A stretch of 64,000 bases of DNA. Source: JBNKFV01 sp050289485 (GTDB taxonomy: Bacteria > Pseudomonadota > Gammaproteobacteria > Pseudomonadales > Cellvibrionaceae). Numbering within the stretch: position 1 is the stretch's first letter; every line of letters begins with the position of its first letter. Below the pieces are notes generated by a model, which was not told where the DNA came from, searched no databases, and was given only the letters and a program-made list of their open reading frames with translations. Location: assembly GCA_050289485.1 (NCBI GenBank), contig JBNKFV010000024.1:62001-126000 (forward strand), read 5' to 3'. Of this stretch, positions 42,008 through 50,944 are shown one piece after another. The position numbers were made by a program, and so were the translations under genes.

Positions 42008-42664
42008 TTAATTCTCGTATGAATATTTCAACAGGCGTTTTAAATCGGCCAGCAATTCTTTTCCTTCATGTTCAGCACTGTAAGACATCATCAAATACCC
42101 TTCTTGATCGACCAGAAAATAAAGATGTTGTGCCAAAACATCGTTGTTGCCCAACGACGTTTTTTCTAAACGTTGCTTAAAATCACTGTAATCAACATAT
42201 GTGCGGTGTAGCAGTGGGTACTCTTCATTTAGCACTTGAGTAAATTCAGGGGAATTATCTTTGCTGGTTAACAACGCGTAACGTTCCACGCGGTGGGCTT
42301 TGCCTGCCAGCAGTTTATGTACTTGGCGAGTCAGGTATAAATTCTCCATGCACACATCATCACAACGGTCACCAATGGGAATATACAAACGCCAACGTTT
42401 TATCGACCAATCAGGCAGAGGCAACTCTCCTGCTTGTTCCAGGGGAAGATTTTTTACCGAAAAGGGTGGCGTAATCAAATTACCTTTATTGATGGTGTGT
42501 GTTGGTGCCAAGCCAAATTTAAAGACCAAATACGCCGAAAGCATCATCAATATGACAACACCGGGAATCGCTAAACCCTCCCACCGATTAATGCCTTTTT
42601 TTACCGTGTTTGTCTCCACCTTATTAGCGCCGTTGTTACTAGTCTCGGTATCCAAACTTACCAT
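42008..42664 (-). CDS. SCO-like membrane-anchored thioredoxin-fold protein
   Basis: This 218-residue protein of the cytochrome oxidase assembly operon has one N-terminal membrane helix (AIPGVVILMMLSAYLVFKFGL, about 32-52) and a periplasmic domain. GDRCDDVCMENL (Cys101 and Cys105) reproduces the CxxxC spacing of SCO copper chaperones, and LYFLVDQEGYLMMSY resembles the late beta strands of a thioredoxin fold. The usual third SCO ligand (DHG) is not obvious. It lies between surf1 and ctaA with 3-bp gaps. A role in copper delivery or thiol reduction for the oxidase is inferred. Confidence 0.8.
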   Translation of the reverse strand: MVSLDTETSNNGANKVETNTVKKGINRWEGLAIPGVVILMMLSAYLVFKFGLAPTHTINKGNLITPPFSVKNLPLEQAGELPLPDWSIKRWRLYIPIGDRCDDVCMENLYLTRQVHKLLAGKAHRVERYALLTSKDNSPEFTQVLNEEYPLLHRTYVDYSDFKQRLEKTSLGNNDVLAQHLYFLVDQEGYLMMSYSAEHEGKELLADLKRLLKYSYEN

Positions 42665-42668
42665 CCTC

Positions 42669-43415
42669 TTAACCTCTTTTTCGACAGCGCCACCAAGGCC
42701 CGATATTCGTGTTACTTACCACCAACAAAATAAATAAAGCAAACGCCATGGAAAACCACTGTACGGCATAACCCATATGCTTATCGGCAGATACATTGAT
42801 GCTTGGCCAGTTCACAATATAACTGCCAGGGCTTTCGGTATCCGTATAGGCAACCCATGGCTCTAGTGGATACCCAACCTCTTCCGACATCGATAGCAAA
42901 TCAATGGTGGCAATCACAGATTGTTGTTGAATTATTTCAGGCACATAATTTAGTAGCGGGTGTTCAATATTGGTTTTTAGCAATGCTGTGATGACCACGT
43001 TACCAGTAGGGGTTTCAACGGCTGGCAAGTTCTGGCGACTGGCATTAGCTGCAACCCAACCACGATTTACTAGAAAGTAATGCCCCGCTTCTGTTTTGAA
43101 TACTGTTAGTATATGAAAGCCGGTTTTTCCATTGATTACCTGATTTTCCAATAACCACTGATTAGCAATCTGGTACTCACCGTGAAGCGCAACGCGATAA
43201 TAGTCGAGATCGCTCTGATAGCGACTGACAAGGGTTTGGTATTGTTGTGGTTGTTCCGCAACACGGTCTGAAAACGCTTGTTGTAGGCGTTCTTTTTCGG
43301 TAGCACGATGCAACTGCCATACGCCCAGACTGATAAGCACCGGAAAAAAAAGACCGCCAAATGCCAGCAGACGAAAATTTGGAATAAACTTGAGCCTTAC
43401 CTCGGACACATCCAT
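42669..43415 (-). CDS. SURF1-family cytochrome oxidase assembly protein
   Basis: This protein of about 248 residues has two membrane helices at its ends (LLAFGGLFFPVLISLGVWQL near 15-35 and MAFALFILLVVSN near 225-238) around a periplasmic domain with NQWLLENQVINGKTGFHILTVF and FLVNRGWVAAN, the SURF1 signature. SURF1 proteins bind haem A and help insert it into subunit I. ATG at 43415 (MDVSEVRLKF) was preferred over an upstream TTG (43427). It is first gene of the assembly operon. Confidence 0.9.
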   Translation of the reverse strand: MDVSEVRLKFIPNFRLLAFGGLFFPVLISLGVWQLHRATEKERLQQAFSDRVAEQPQQYQTLVSRYQSDLDYYRVALHGEYQIANQWLLENQVINGKTGFHILTVFKTEAGHYFLVNRGWVAANASRQNLPAVETPTGNVVITALLKTNIEHPLLNYVPEIIQQQSVIATIDLLSMSEEVGYPLEPWVAYTDTESPGSYIVNWPSINVSADKHMGYAVQWFSMAFALFILLVVSNTNIGPWWRCRKRG

Positions 43416-43499
43416 ACTCAACTTCAATTTGAAGAACCAATAACCGTACCGCAGTTGTTATTGATTTTTCTGTCAACTCAATGACAAGGGAGCCAACTC

Positions 43500-43772
43500 A
43501 TGCTACTTAAAATTACGATTGTGCTGTTATTTTTCGGTGTGCTGGCCAGCTTGTCTAGCGGGCTTTATTTTTTGTTAAATGATATGGGCTCTGAATCGAA
43601 ACGTACGCTATATGCATTGGGGATTCGTATTACACTGGCGGCGCTGTTATTGATCAGTATTTTTTACGGGCTGTATACCGGGAAGCTTGGCAGTACAGCA
43701 CCCTGGGATCGCCACACAACACTGCAGCAACCCCAGGAACAACCCTCTACCCCAGAATATAAACAAAAATAA
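43500..43772 (+). CDS. Twin-transmembrane protein, DUF2909 family
   Basis: This 90-residue inner-membrane protein has two helices: KITIVLLFFGVLASLSSGLYFLL (about 4-26) and IRITLAALLLISIFYGLYTG (about 43-62), with a polar Gln/Pro-rich tail. The family regularly sits next to cytochrome oxidase genes and is suspected to assist the complex, without a proven role. It runs opposite to its neighbours: divergent from surf1, while its last 26 bp overlap the 3' end of coxC in antisense. AAGGGAG precedes the ATG. Confidence 0.88.
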   Translation: MLLKITIVLLFFGVLASLSSGLYFLLNDMGSESKRTLYALGIRITLAALLLISIFYGLYTGKLGSTAPWDRHTTLQQPQEQPSTPEYKQK

Positions 43773-44664
43773 ACAAACCAACCCATACCACGTCAACGAA
43801 GTGCCAATACCAACTGGCGGCTTCGAAACCAAAGCAATCATCGTGTTTGAAGTGGCCTTTTATCGCTGTACGCAAGAACATGACCAGTAACATGAACGTA
43901 CCTAAGGTTACGTGCGCCCCGTGAAAACCAGTCAACATAAAGAAGGTCGTACCGTACACGCCCGACTCTAACGTTAGGCCCATGTGGTGGTATGCTTCCA
44001 TATATTCTTCAGCCTGCAACACCAAAAAGCTGATACCCAACAGAACCGTAAGGGCCAACCAGGCATTGAAGGCCTTTCGCTTGTCATTTTTTAACGCGGT
44101 GTGAGCAAAATGTACCGTTACACTTGATGTGAGCAGAATGACGGTATTCCAGAAAGGCAGCCATGTCCACAACGATCCCGCATGGCTAAAACTCATATTC
44201 TGTTCTGGTCCAGTCACTTTAGCGGCGTCACCATTAACAGCCATATCGGGGGTGGTCATCAGTGGCCATTCATTGGTAAAACCTGGCCACAACATTTCTG
44301 ATGTCATAGGCTTGTCGCCTTCACCCGCCAGCCAGGGTAACGCAAAGTGGCGAATATAGAACAGTGCACCAAAGAATGCCGCAAAGAACATCACTTCGCT
44401 GAAGATAAACCAGCCCATGCCCCACACATAAGACCGTTTGAGCTGAGCGTTATTGAGGCCAGCCATGTTTTCAGAAATGACTGCACTGAACCAGCTCCAT
44501 AGTACAAAAGCCATTATTAACCCACCGGCAAACAGAATCGTAGGGCCAACATCATTCCCGTTCAGCCAGTTACCAGCACCAAACACTGTCAGAAATAAAC
44601 CCAGCGAAGCAAAGATGGGTAGCTTGCTTTGCTCGGGTACGTAATAGGTTCCTTCAGTTGCCAT
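43747..44664 (-). CDS. coxC: Cytochrome c oxidase subunit III
   Basis: This 305-residue membrane subunit of the haem-copper oxidase starts GTYYVPEQSKLPIFASLGLFL. The C-terminal part carries the family pattern (HHMGLTLESGVYGTTFFMLTGFHGAHVTLGTFML, then SWYWHFVDVVWVGLFIFVYILG), with about seven helices. An extended loop (about 108-160) occurs between early helices. It is the last gene of coxB-coxA-ctaG-coxC. Confidence 0.95.
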   Translation of the reverse strand: MATEGTYYVPEQSKLPIFASLGLFLTVFGAGNWLNGNDVGPTILFAGGLIMAFVLWSWFSAVISENMAGLNNAQLKRSYVWGMGWFIFSEVMFFAAFFGALFYIRHFALPWLAGEGDKPMTSEMLWPGFTNEWPLMTTPDMAVNGDAAKVTGPEQNMSFSHAGSLWTWLPFWNTVILLTSSVTVHFAHTALKNDKRKAFNAWLALTVLLGISFLVLQAEEYMEAYHHMGLTLESGVYGTTFFMLTGFHGAHVTLGTFMLLVMFLRTAIKGHFKHDDCFGFEAASWYWHFVDVVWVGLFIFVYILG

Positions 44665-44712
44665 GGTTATATCCCCATTTTTATTTTGGATCTCAGGGCA
44701 CCCGCTCTGAGG

Positions 44713-45291
44713 TTAATTTATCGCCAAAGGCGGTGCGCTATCGTCACCTGCTTCAGAATTGGTTTTGGTGATATCAAACAACGTATAAGACAAGGTAATG
44801 GTATGCACTTGCGCCGGGATGCTTTGATCAACAATAAAGCGCAGTGGTAACTCTGCCGTTTCGCCAGCAGCCAACGGCTGACTGTGAAAGCAGAAACATT
44901 CCGTTTTGTGAAAATAATCAACAGCTTTATAGGGCACCAGACTGGGTATAGCCTGCGCTGTCATATCATGTGCAGTGGTATTGTGCACAAAAAAATGCGC
45001 TTCGGTTTCTTGCCCAGGGTGGACTTTCATGCTTTTTACAACCGGCTTGAACTCCCACGGCATGTTTTCATTGTTGGTGGCAATAAACTGAACCGTCACT
45101 TCACGACTGCTATCTACGTCAGCAGATTCGGCCACATAGGGCCCGCGGGTTTTACCATTGAGCCCCGTAATGTCACAAAATGCATCGTATAGCGGCGGCA
45201 TTACCCAGACAGCAAACGCAAACATCCCCACAGCCAGCCCGAATAACTTCAGGCTGCCGCGAGCATTATTTGATAATCTGCCATTAGCCAT
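44713..45291 (-). CDS. ctaG: Cytochrome c oxidase assembly protein CtaG (Cox11)
   Basis: This 192-residue copper chaperone delivers CuB to subunit I. One N-terminal membrane helix (LFGLAVGMFAFAVWVMPPLYDAFCDITGL) precedes a periplasmic Ig-like domain. The copper ligands are in KTECFCFHSQPL, the family's CxCF motif. It lies between coxA and coxC, 14 bp past the coxA stop. Confidence 0.94.
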   Translation of the reverse strand: MANGRLSNNARGSLKLFGLAVGMFAFAVWVMPPLYDAFCDITGLNGKTRGPYVAESADVDSSREVTVQFIATNNENMPWEFKPVVKSMKVHPGQETEAHFFVHNTTAHDMTAQAIPSLVPYKAVDYFHKTECFCFHSQPLAAGETAELPLRFIVDQSIPAQVHTITLSYTLFDITKTNSEAGDDSAPPLAIN

Positions 45292-45305
45292 CTTCGCTGT
45301 CTCTC

Positions 45306-46856
45306 TTACTTAACGTTGGGCGGCACAGTGAAGGTGTGGTAGGGCGCAGGTGAAGGAATTGTCCACTCCAACCCTTCCGGATTTTCCCACACTTCGTCGG
45401 TCGCCTTACGACCACGGACAATGGTAGAGATAACGTTGTATAAGAACAGAATTTGCGCTGCACCGAACAAGAAAGCACCACAGCTAGCAATCATGTTGAA
45501 GTCGGCAAACTGCAGATTGTAGTCAGGGATACGCCGTGGCATACCAGCCAACCCGACAAAGTGCATAGGGAAGAACGTAAGGTTCAAACCGATAAACGCA
45601 GTCCAGAAATGGGTTTTACCCATGCGCTCGTTGTACATGTTACCGCACCATTTTGGCAGCCAGTAATAAACCGCAGCGGTAATGGAGAAGATCGCACCAG
45701 GCACCAAGACGTAGTGGAAGTGGGCCACCACAAAGTAAGTGTCGTGATACTGGAAGTCTGCCGGCGCAATCGCCAACATCAACCCCGAGAAACCGCCAAT
45801 GGTAAACAAAATGACGAACGCGACAGAAAACAACATGGGAGTTTCAAAGGTTAGCGAGCCCTTAAACATGGTCGTTACCCAGTTGAAGACTTTCACCCCG
45901 GTAGGCACGGCAATCAGCATAGTGGCATACATAAAGAACAGTTCGCCCGCTACCGGCATGCCCACCGTAAACATATGGTGGGCCCATACGATGAAGCTTA
46001 AAAACGCAATGGAGGCGGTGGCGTAAACCATTGATGCATAACCAAACAACGGCTTGCGTGCAAACGTGGGAATTATCTGACTCACCACACCAAAGGCCGG
46101 CAAAATCATGATGTACACTTCGGGGTGTCCAAAGAACCAGAATACGTGCTGGAACAGTACTGGGTCACCACCACCGGCGGCATCAAAGAAACTGGTACCA
46201 AAGTGGATATCCATAAGCATCATGGTTACCACACCCGCCAGTACTGGCATTACCGCAATCAACAAATACGCGGTGATTAACCATGTCCATACAAACAATG
46301 GCATTTTCATCAGCGTCATGCCAGGCGCACGCATATTGAGAATGGTTGCGATAATATTGATGGAGCCCATAATCGAGCTGGCACCCATAATATGCACGGC
46401 GAAAATAAAGAAGGTGACACTTGGCGGTGCGTAAGTGGTTGACAGCGGTGCGTAGAATGTCCAACCAAAGTTAGGCGCGCCCCCTTCCATAAATAAGGTA
46501 GACGCCAACATCGCAAACGCGAAAGGCAGAATCCAAAAACTCCAGTTATTCATGCGCGGCAGTGCCATATCGGGTGCGCCTATCATCATCGGCACCATCC
46601 AGTTAGCCAAACCCACGAAGGCTGGCATCACCGCACCAAACACCATGACCAAACCATGCATGGTGGTCATCTGATTAAAAAATTCGGGCTGAACAATTTG
46701 CAAACCCGGTTGAAATAGTTCTGCGCGAATCACCAGCGCAAAAACGCCGCCCAACAAAAACATGGCGAAACTAAACCACAGATACATAGTGCCAATGTCT
46801 TTATGGTTGGTGGTAAACAACCACCGGCTCAAACCTTTTGCAGGACCGTGTGCCAT
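45306..46856 (-). CDS. coxA: Cytochrome c oxidase subunit I
   Basis: This 516-residue catalytic subunit reduces oxygen to water and pumps protons. Haem ligands are visible in TTMHGLVMVFG and VVAHFHYVLVPG, CuB ligands in FFGHPEVYI and VWAHHMFTVG, and the cross-linking Tyr in the HPEVY motif. There are twelve predicted helices. The D-channel loop NWMVPMMIGAPDMALPRMN is present, which fits an A-type oxidase. It is downstream of coxB by 12 bp. Confidence 0.97.
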   Translation of the reverse strand: MAHGPAKGLSRWLFTTNHKDIGTMYLWFSFAMFLLGGVFALVIRAELFQPGLQIVQPEFFNQMTTMHGLVMVFGAVMPAFVGLANWMVPMMIGAPDMALPRMNNWSFWILPFAFAMLASTLFMEGGAPNFGWTFYAPLSTTYAPPSVTFFIFAVHIMGASSIMGSINIIATILNMRAPGMTLMKMPLFVWTWLITAYLLIAVMPVLAGVVTMMLMDIHFGTSFFDAAGGGDPVLFQHVFWFFGHPEVYIMILPAFGVVSQIIPTFARKPLFGYASMVYATASIAFLSFIVWAHHMFTVGMPVAGELFFMYATMLIAVPTGVKVFNWVTTMFKGSLTFETPMLFSVAFVILFTIGGFSGLMLAIAPADFQYHDTYFVVAHFHYVLVPGAIFSITAAVYYWLPKWCGNMYNERMGKTHFWTAFIGLNLTFFPMHFVGLAGMPRRIPDYNLQFADFNMIASCGAFLFGAAQILFLYNVISTIVRGRKATDEVWENPEGLEWTIPSPAPYHTFTVPPNVK

Positions 46857-46868
46857 CGTTTACCTCCC

Positions 46869-48032
46869 CTATTGACCTTGTTTGAATTTAAGAATGTCGA
46901 TTGGCTGTACGGAGTCACCCATATTGTTGCCAAACGCATTACGTTCGTAAGTGATCACTGCCGCAATATCCACTTCACTCAGCTGGGCACCAAACGCCTG
47001 CATCGCGGGATTTTTCTCGCTGCCGTTAACCACCATTTTGATATGGTCATGCACTGGGCCGGTTGCCACTACACTGCCAGCCATCGCCGGGAAGGTAGGT
47101 GGAACACCCTGACCATTCACTTGGTGACACGCTGCACAAACGCGGTTGTATACCTGCTCACCCTGCGCATACAGCTCATCAAACGAAAAGGTTTTTTCGG
47201 TAAGGGCGCGTAATTTTTCGGCTTCATCTTTTTTGTCTTTCAGCCACGCATCGTACTCGGCTTGCGGTAACGCCTTCACCACAATAGGCATAAAGCCATG
47301 ATCTTTACCGCACAACTCGGCACACTGACCACGGTAAGTACCGGGCTCGTCAACGTACGCCCAGGTTTCGTTAATAAAACCTGGAATCGCGTCTTTTTTC
47401 ACTGCCAGATCCGGCACCCACCAGGCGTGAATCACATCATTGGCGGTGATCAGAAAGCGTACTTTTTTCTGCACCGGAATCACCAGGGGCTCATCGACCT
47501 CAAGCAAATAATTCGGGCCTTTTTCTTCCTGATTGGTAATTTGTGTTTGCGGTGTTGCCAGCGAGCTGAAGAAGGAAACGTCTTGATTGAGGTATTCGTA
47601 TTTCCACTTCCACTGGTAACCGGTGATGACAATATCGACTTCAGAGTCCTCAAAGTCGTAAATTTTCAGCAGGGTTTTGGTGGCAGGGAACGCCATCACA
47701 ATGAGAATAAGAAAAGGGACGATGGTCCAGAGAATTTCCAGGGTAGTACTTTCGTGGAAATTTGAGGCTTTGGCACCATTGGATTTTCGGTGCACGATCA
47801 TGGTGTAGAACATGACCCCAAACACCACCACGCCAATGGCCACACACCACCAGAAGATATTCATGTGCAAGCCATAAATCTCCTGGCTGAGAGGTGTAAC
47901 GCCTTGCGTCATGTTTACACCCCAGCGCTTGGCCTCTTCTTCTGCCAGTGTCTTACAGCTCAATAACGCTGCAATAACCGACACAACAGGGCCAAGCAAC
48001 CTGGCTTTGAACCAGTCTGCCTTATTCTGCAT
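46869..48032 (-). CDS. coxB: Cytochrome c oxidase subunit II with fused cytochrome c (caa3 type)
   Basis: This 387-residue subunit takes electrons from cytochrome c. A signal peptide and two helices (IFWWCVAIGVVVFGVMFY and ILWTIVPFLILIVMAFPATK) precede the CuA domain (VIHAWWVPDLAV, then CAELCGKDHGFM; about 210-265). The C-terminal extension is a class I cytochrome c domain with CAACH (about residue 305) and a likely Met ligand in NPAMQAFG, making it caa3-type. It is first gene of the oxidase operon; a 628-bp region with a palindrome lies upstream. Confidence 0.96.
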   Translation of the reverse strand: MQNKADWFKARLLGPVVSVIAALLSCKTLAEEEAKRWGVNMTQGVTPLSQEIYGLHMNIFWWCVAIGVVVFGVMFYTMIVHRKSNGAKASNFHESTTLEILWTIVPFLILIVMAFPATKTLLKIYDFEDSEVDIVITGYQWKWKYEYLNQDVSFFSSLATPQTQITNQEEKGPNYLLEVDEPLVIPVQKKVRFLITANDVIHAWWVPDLAVKKDAIPGFINETWAYVDEPGTYRGQCAELCGKDHGFMPIVVKALPQAEYDAWLKDKKDEAEKLRALTEKTFSFDELYAQGEQVYNRVCAACHQVNGQGVPPTFPAMAGSVVATGPVHDHIKMVVNGSEKNPAMQAFGAQLSEVDIAAVITYERNAFGNNMGDSVQPIDILKFKQGQ

Positions 48033-48660
48033 TTCCCAAGTCTCCGTGTAGCAATTATTTTTCTTATCGACTACATACCGTGTTGAGACGTACTAACAGC
48101 AGCCATCCTTGCCACCTTTACTGGAATTGGTCTTGTTACCTATGAGTAAATATTGCGGTCGTAACTCCTAACAACACTTAATTATCATTCACACTGATAC
48201 CAGCTAGTGCGACTGCTCAATGAGTAAGTGGTGACCAAGATATGCATCTTCCAGAGGGTACATCCAACAAACTGCGGCAAATTGTCGCATCAAACTCCAA
48301 TCTATAGAGGGCCATAGCCATCTGGAAAAGTCAAACATTTTGTTATTTCCAGCGCTAAATTTACACCAATAGCGTCTAAATAGATGGGGCGAATCAGCAC
48401 CTCCAGAGCCCCCAAAAATCCCTCGTTGCGCACTGGCTGGCTGATCCTACTACTGTGTATAGTCGATCATGGCGATCTTAGCCAACCGGAATGTATTTAT
48501 TGGCATACAATGAACGGCACGGCGAACAACCGCTATCCTCACGAAAGCGGGGTACCTTCTGCGCGACGCCGAAACGGCAGTATCCTGCAGATGCAACCAG
48601 CCATGATGACAGAGAGAGCCCATAACCGCCCGCCCAGGACCGCTACCACAAGAGACACCC
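48033..48660. other. Regulatory region between coxB and the MATE gene
   Basis: This 628-bp stretch has no convincing gene. A 102-codon plus-strand frame (48384-48692) lacks a ribosome binding site, has no family-like features and overlaps the MATE start. It should hold the promoter of the cox operon (minus) and that of the transporter gene (plus). The only clear structure seen is the palindrome at 48273. Confidence 0.5.
48273..48289. promoter_or_regulatory. Palindrome upstream of cox operon, possible redox regulator site
   Basis: TGCGGCAAATTGTCGCA is a 17-bp near-perfect dyad about 240 bp before coxB. Its half-sites GCGGC and GTCGC, separated by 5 bp, resemble the GCGNC...GNCGC pattern described for RegA/PrrA/RoxR-type redox response regulators, which control terminal oxidases. 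The match is by pattern only. Confidence 0.45.
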
Positions 48661-50004
48661 ATGCCCACTGCCCCGAAACAAACCTTTTATAATCGCCAGC
48701 GCGCCATCATAGCGCTAGCCTGGCCGATGATTTTAAGCAACCTGTCGATTCCGCTGCTGGGCATTGTAGATACCGCCATTCTTGGACATCTCAACAGCGC
48801 CATATACCTGGGTGCCGTCGCCATAGGCTCAAGCATTCTTACCTATCTGTTCTGGGGGTTTGGTTTTCTGCGCATGGGCTCAACCGCCATTGTTGCCTCA
48901 GCCTATGGCCGGGAGGAATTTAGTCGTTGTGAATCCGTGCTGTGGCAAAGCCTGTTGTTGGCCGGCATCATCGGGCTGCTGTTGACCGTTGCACACCCCT
49001 GGCTATTTCCATTAATTCTTCAGGTGATGGATCCTCCAGAAGACATTTCGGCACTGGCCTTGTCGTACTGCAGCATACGCATTTGGAGTGCACCCGCCGC
49101 ACTGGCTAATTACGCCATTATCGGCTGGTTTATCGGGCTACAAAATACCCGGGTACCCCTACTGATTATGGTAGCCAGCAACCTGATCAATATCCTATTT
49201 GATGCCATTTTGGTGATGGGATACGGGCTTAATAGCGACGGCGCTGCCTATGCAACCGTCATCGCCGACTGCAGCGGCCTGGTAATTGGCCTAACGGCCG
49301 TAAGCCGCGAGTTATTGCGGCTACCCGGCCGCGCAAAACGTGACGAAGTTCTTTCAATTGCCCTGCTGATAAAACTGCTGCATGTCAATCGCCATTTATT
49401 CGTGCGCACTGCCACGTTGCTATTTGTCATTACCTTTTTTATTGCCCAAGGCAGTCACTTAAGCACCGATATACTGGCAGCCAATGCGATTCTACTGCAA
49501 CTGATGGCGATTACCTCCTACAGCCTCGATAGCTTTGCCCATGCAGCAGAGGCGCTGGTAGGCAAGAGTATCGGCCAGCGCAATCTTTACGAAGTACGCA
49601 AAGTCTGTGTGCAAACAACGCTCTGGTCACTGATGGGCGCACTGCTGCTAACCCTGACCTTTTGGCTGGGCAGCAACCTGATTATTCACGGCTTTACTCA
49701 ACTTGAGAACGTTATAACCGCAACCCAACGCTATTACCCATGGATTATTGCTTTACCGTTGATCAGTGCCATTGGCTACCAAATGGATGGCATTTTCATT
49801 GGTCTCAATCAATCACAGGGTATGCAGAATACGATGGTAGTGTCGGCACTGTTGGTTTTCTTTCCGCTGTGGTGGCTGACCCAAGGCTGGGGCAACCACG
49901 GTTTGTGGCTGGCGTTTTTATTGTTCAATGCCAGCAGAAGCCTGCTCATGGCCGTACTTTTACAATCGCGCTTTCGCTCAGGAGGAAACGCGCTATACTC
50001 GTAA
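48661..50004 (+). CDS. MATE-family efflux transporter (DinF-like)
   Basis: This 447-residue multidrug/toxin antiporter has about twelve membrane helices. The N-terminus (IIALAWPMILSNLSIPLLGIVDTAILGHL) is the DinF-type signature, with the conserved Asp in the first helix. The second half begins near residue 230 with the typical repeat symmetry (SYSLDSFAHAAEALVGKSIGQRN). It uses a sodium or proton gradient; substrate unknown. It is a lone plus-strand gene, 125 bp before the next. Confidence 0.92.
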   Translation: MPTAPKQTFYNRQRAIIALAWPMILSNLSIPLLGIVDTAILGHLNSAIYLGAVAIGSSILTYLFWGFGFLRMGSTAIVASAYGREEFSRCESVLWQSLLLAGIIGLLLTVAHPWLFPLILQVMDPPEDISALALSYCSIRIWSAPAALANYAIIGWFIGLQNTRVPLLIMVASNLINILFDAILVMGYGLNSDGAAYATVIADCSGLVIGLTAVSRELLRLPGRAKRDEVLSIALLIKLLHVNRHLFVRTATLLFVITFFIAQGSHLSTDILAANAILLQLMAITSYSLDSFAHAAEALVGKSIGQRNLYEVRKVCVQTTLWSLMGALLLTLTFWLGSNLIIHGFTQLENVITATQRYYPWIIALPLISAIGYQMDGIFIGLNQSQGMQNTMVVSALLVFFPLWWLTQGWGNHGLWLAFLLFNASRSLLMAVLLQSRFRSGGNALYS

Positions 50005-50129
50005 CCAGTTTAGGAAAATTAGCGCGCCATTGAATACCGAACCTCATTCATTACGCCCGCAGCAGGAACAAATTTCCCCAGCACAAGGAGATACCGTAAT
50101 TCCATAAATTATCCAACCAGGGCAATGCC

Positions 50130-50789
50130 ATGCGCGATCATCAATTATTTGAAGTTCGTCAAAGGATTGCAAATGCCAAGCAACAGGAAAGTGAAACAAA
50201 CAGGCTACAAAAGGCTTTAAAAAAAACGCTACCCCGATTACATGGGGCCATTCAGTTACCACAGAATGCCCCGGAACAAGCGCTGCTTGACTTTATTGTT
50301 CATTATGTTGAACACGTACCGGATTTTATCGAAGCAGTGATTCAAATATCTGCCGACGCAGGCATTACTGATTCAACTGAAACCTTTGTTGAACTTTGTC
50401 TCGATTATTTTCTCACCCCCCCTAACCTGGTGCACGATCATTCCGGCTTATTTGAATTACTTGACGAAGCCTACCTTGCCCACCGACTAATGGAAGAAGT
50501 GAATGACCAGATGATGACGCAGTGCAACATTCCTTTGATTCCCATGGATATGACCAAGGCCAATTTAATTGCTCATGCCCTTATTGGTGAGTCCTTTGCC
50601 AACAAGCTGGATATGGCGATTTATTATTCTCTCGAAATGGTTTTGCTTACTAAAAAACAACACCTCAACCGCGAAAGTGTTATACATTATATTACCTACC
50701 ATCAACAGCATGGCTGGAATGTAGAAATAAACCAATGGCCATGCCTCACAGAAGATCTGACTATAAAACTCACTTTTAACGGCGAATAA
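50130..50789 (+). CDS. Conserved-looking hypothetical protein
   Basis: This 219-residue soluble, mostly helical protein lacks a signal peptide or membrane helix. Its first 45 residues are basic and coiled-coil-like (VRQRIANAKQQESETNRLQKALKK). The rest alternates hydrophobic helices (ALLDFIVHYVEHVPDFIEAVIQI, FVELCLDYFLTPP) without recognisable catalytic motifs. Codon use looks like the neighbours. I recognise no family; an adaptor or regulatory role would be speculation. Start ATG at 50130; the ribosome binding site is weak. Confidence 0.72.
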   Translation: MRDHQLFEVRQRIANAKQQESETNRLQKALKKTLPRLHGAIQLPQNAPEQALLDFIVHYVEHVPDFIEAVIQISADAGITDSTETFVELCLDYFLTPPNLVHDHSGLFELLDEAYLAHRLMEEVNDQMMTQCNIPLIPMDMTKANLIAHALIGESFANKLDMAIYYSLEMVLLTKKQHLNRESVIHYITYHQQHGWNVEINQWPCLTEDLTIKLTFNGE

Positions 50790-50944
50790 CAACTATATTT
50801 TATCGCTAGCCGTTTATACATATTGCCACATTACTGGCTGATCCCTTATCGTTTGCACGCATAGCATCTTAATCCACGGCCAACTGAACAAGTTAATCGA
50901 ACAAGTGTCTGACTTCTGCAGCAAGGTAATGGGGAGAAAGGGTA

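Noticed and set aside
48384..48692. 102-codon plus-strand frame upstream of the MATE gene
   Set aside because: No ribosome binding site, no signal or domain features, and it overlaps the MATE start; it is more likely part of the cox regulatory region.
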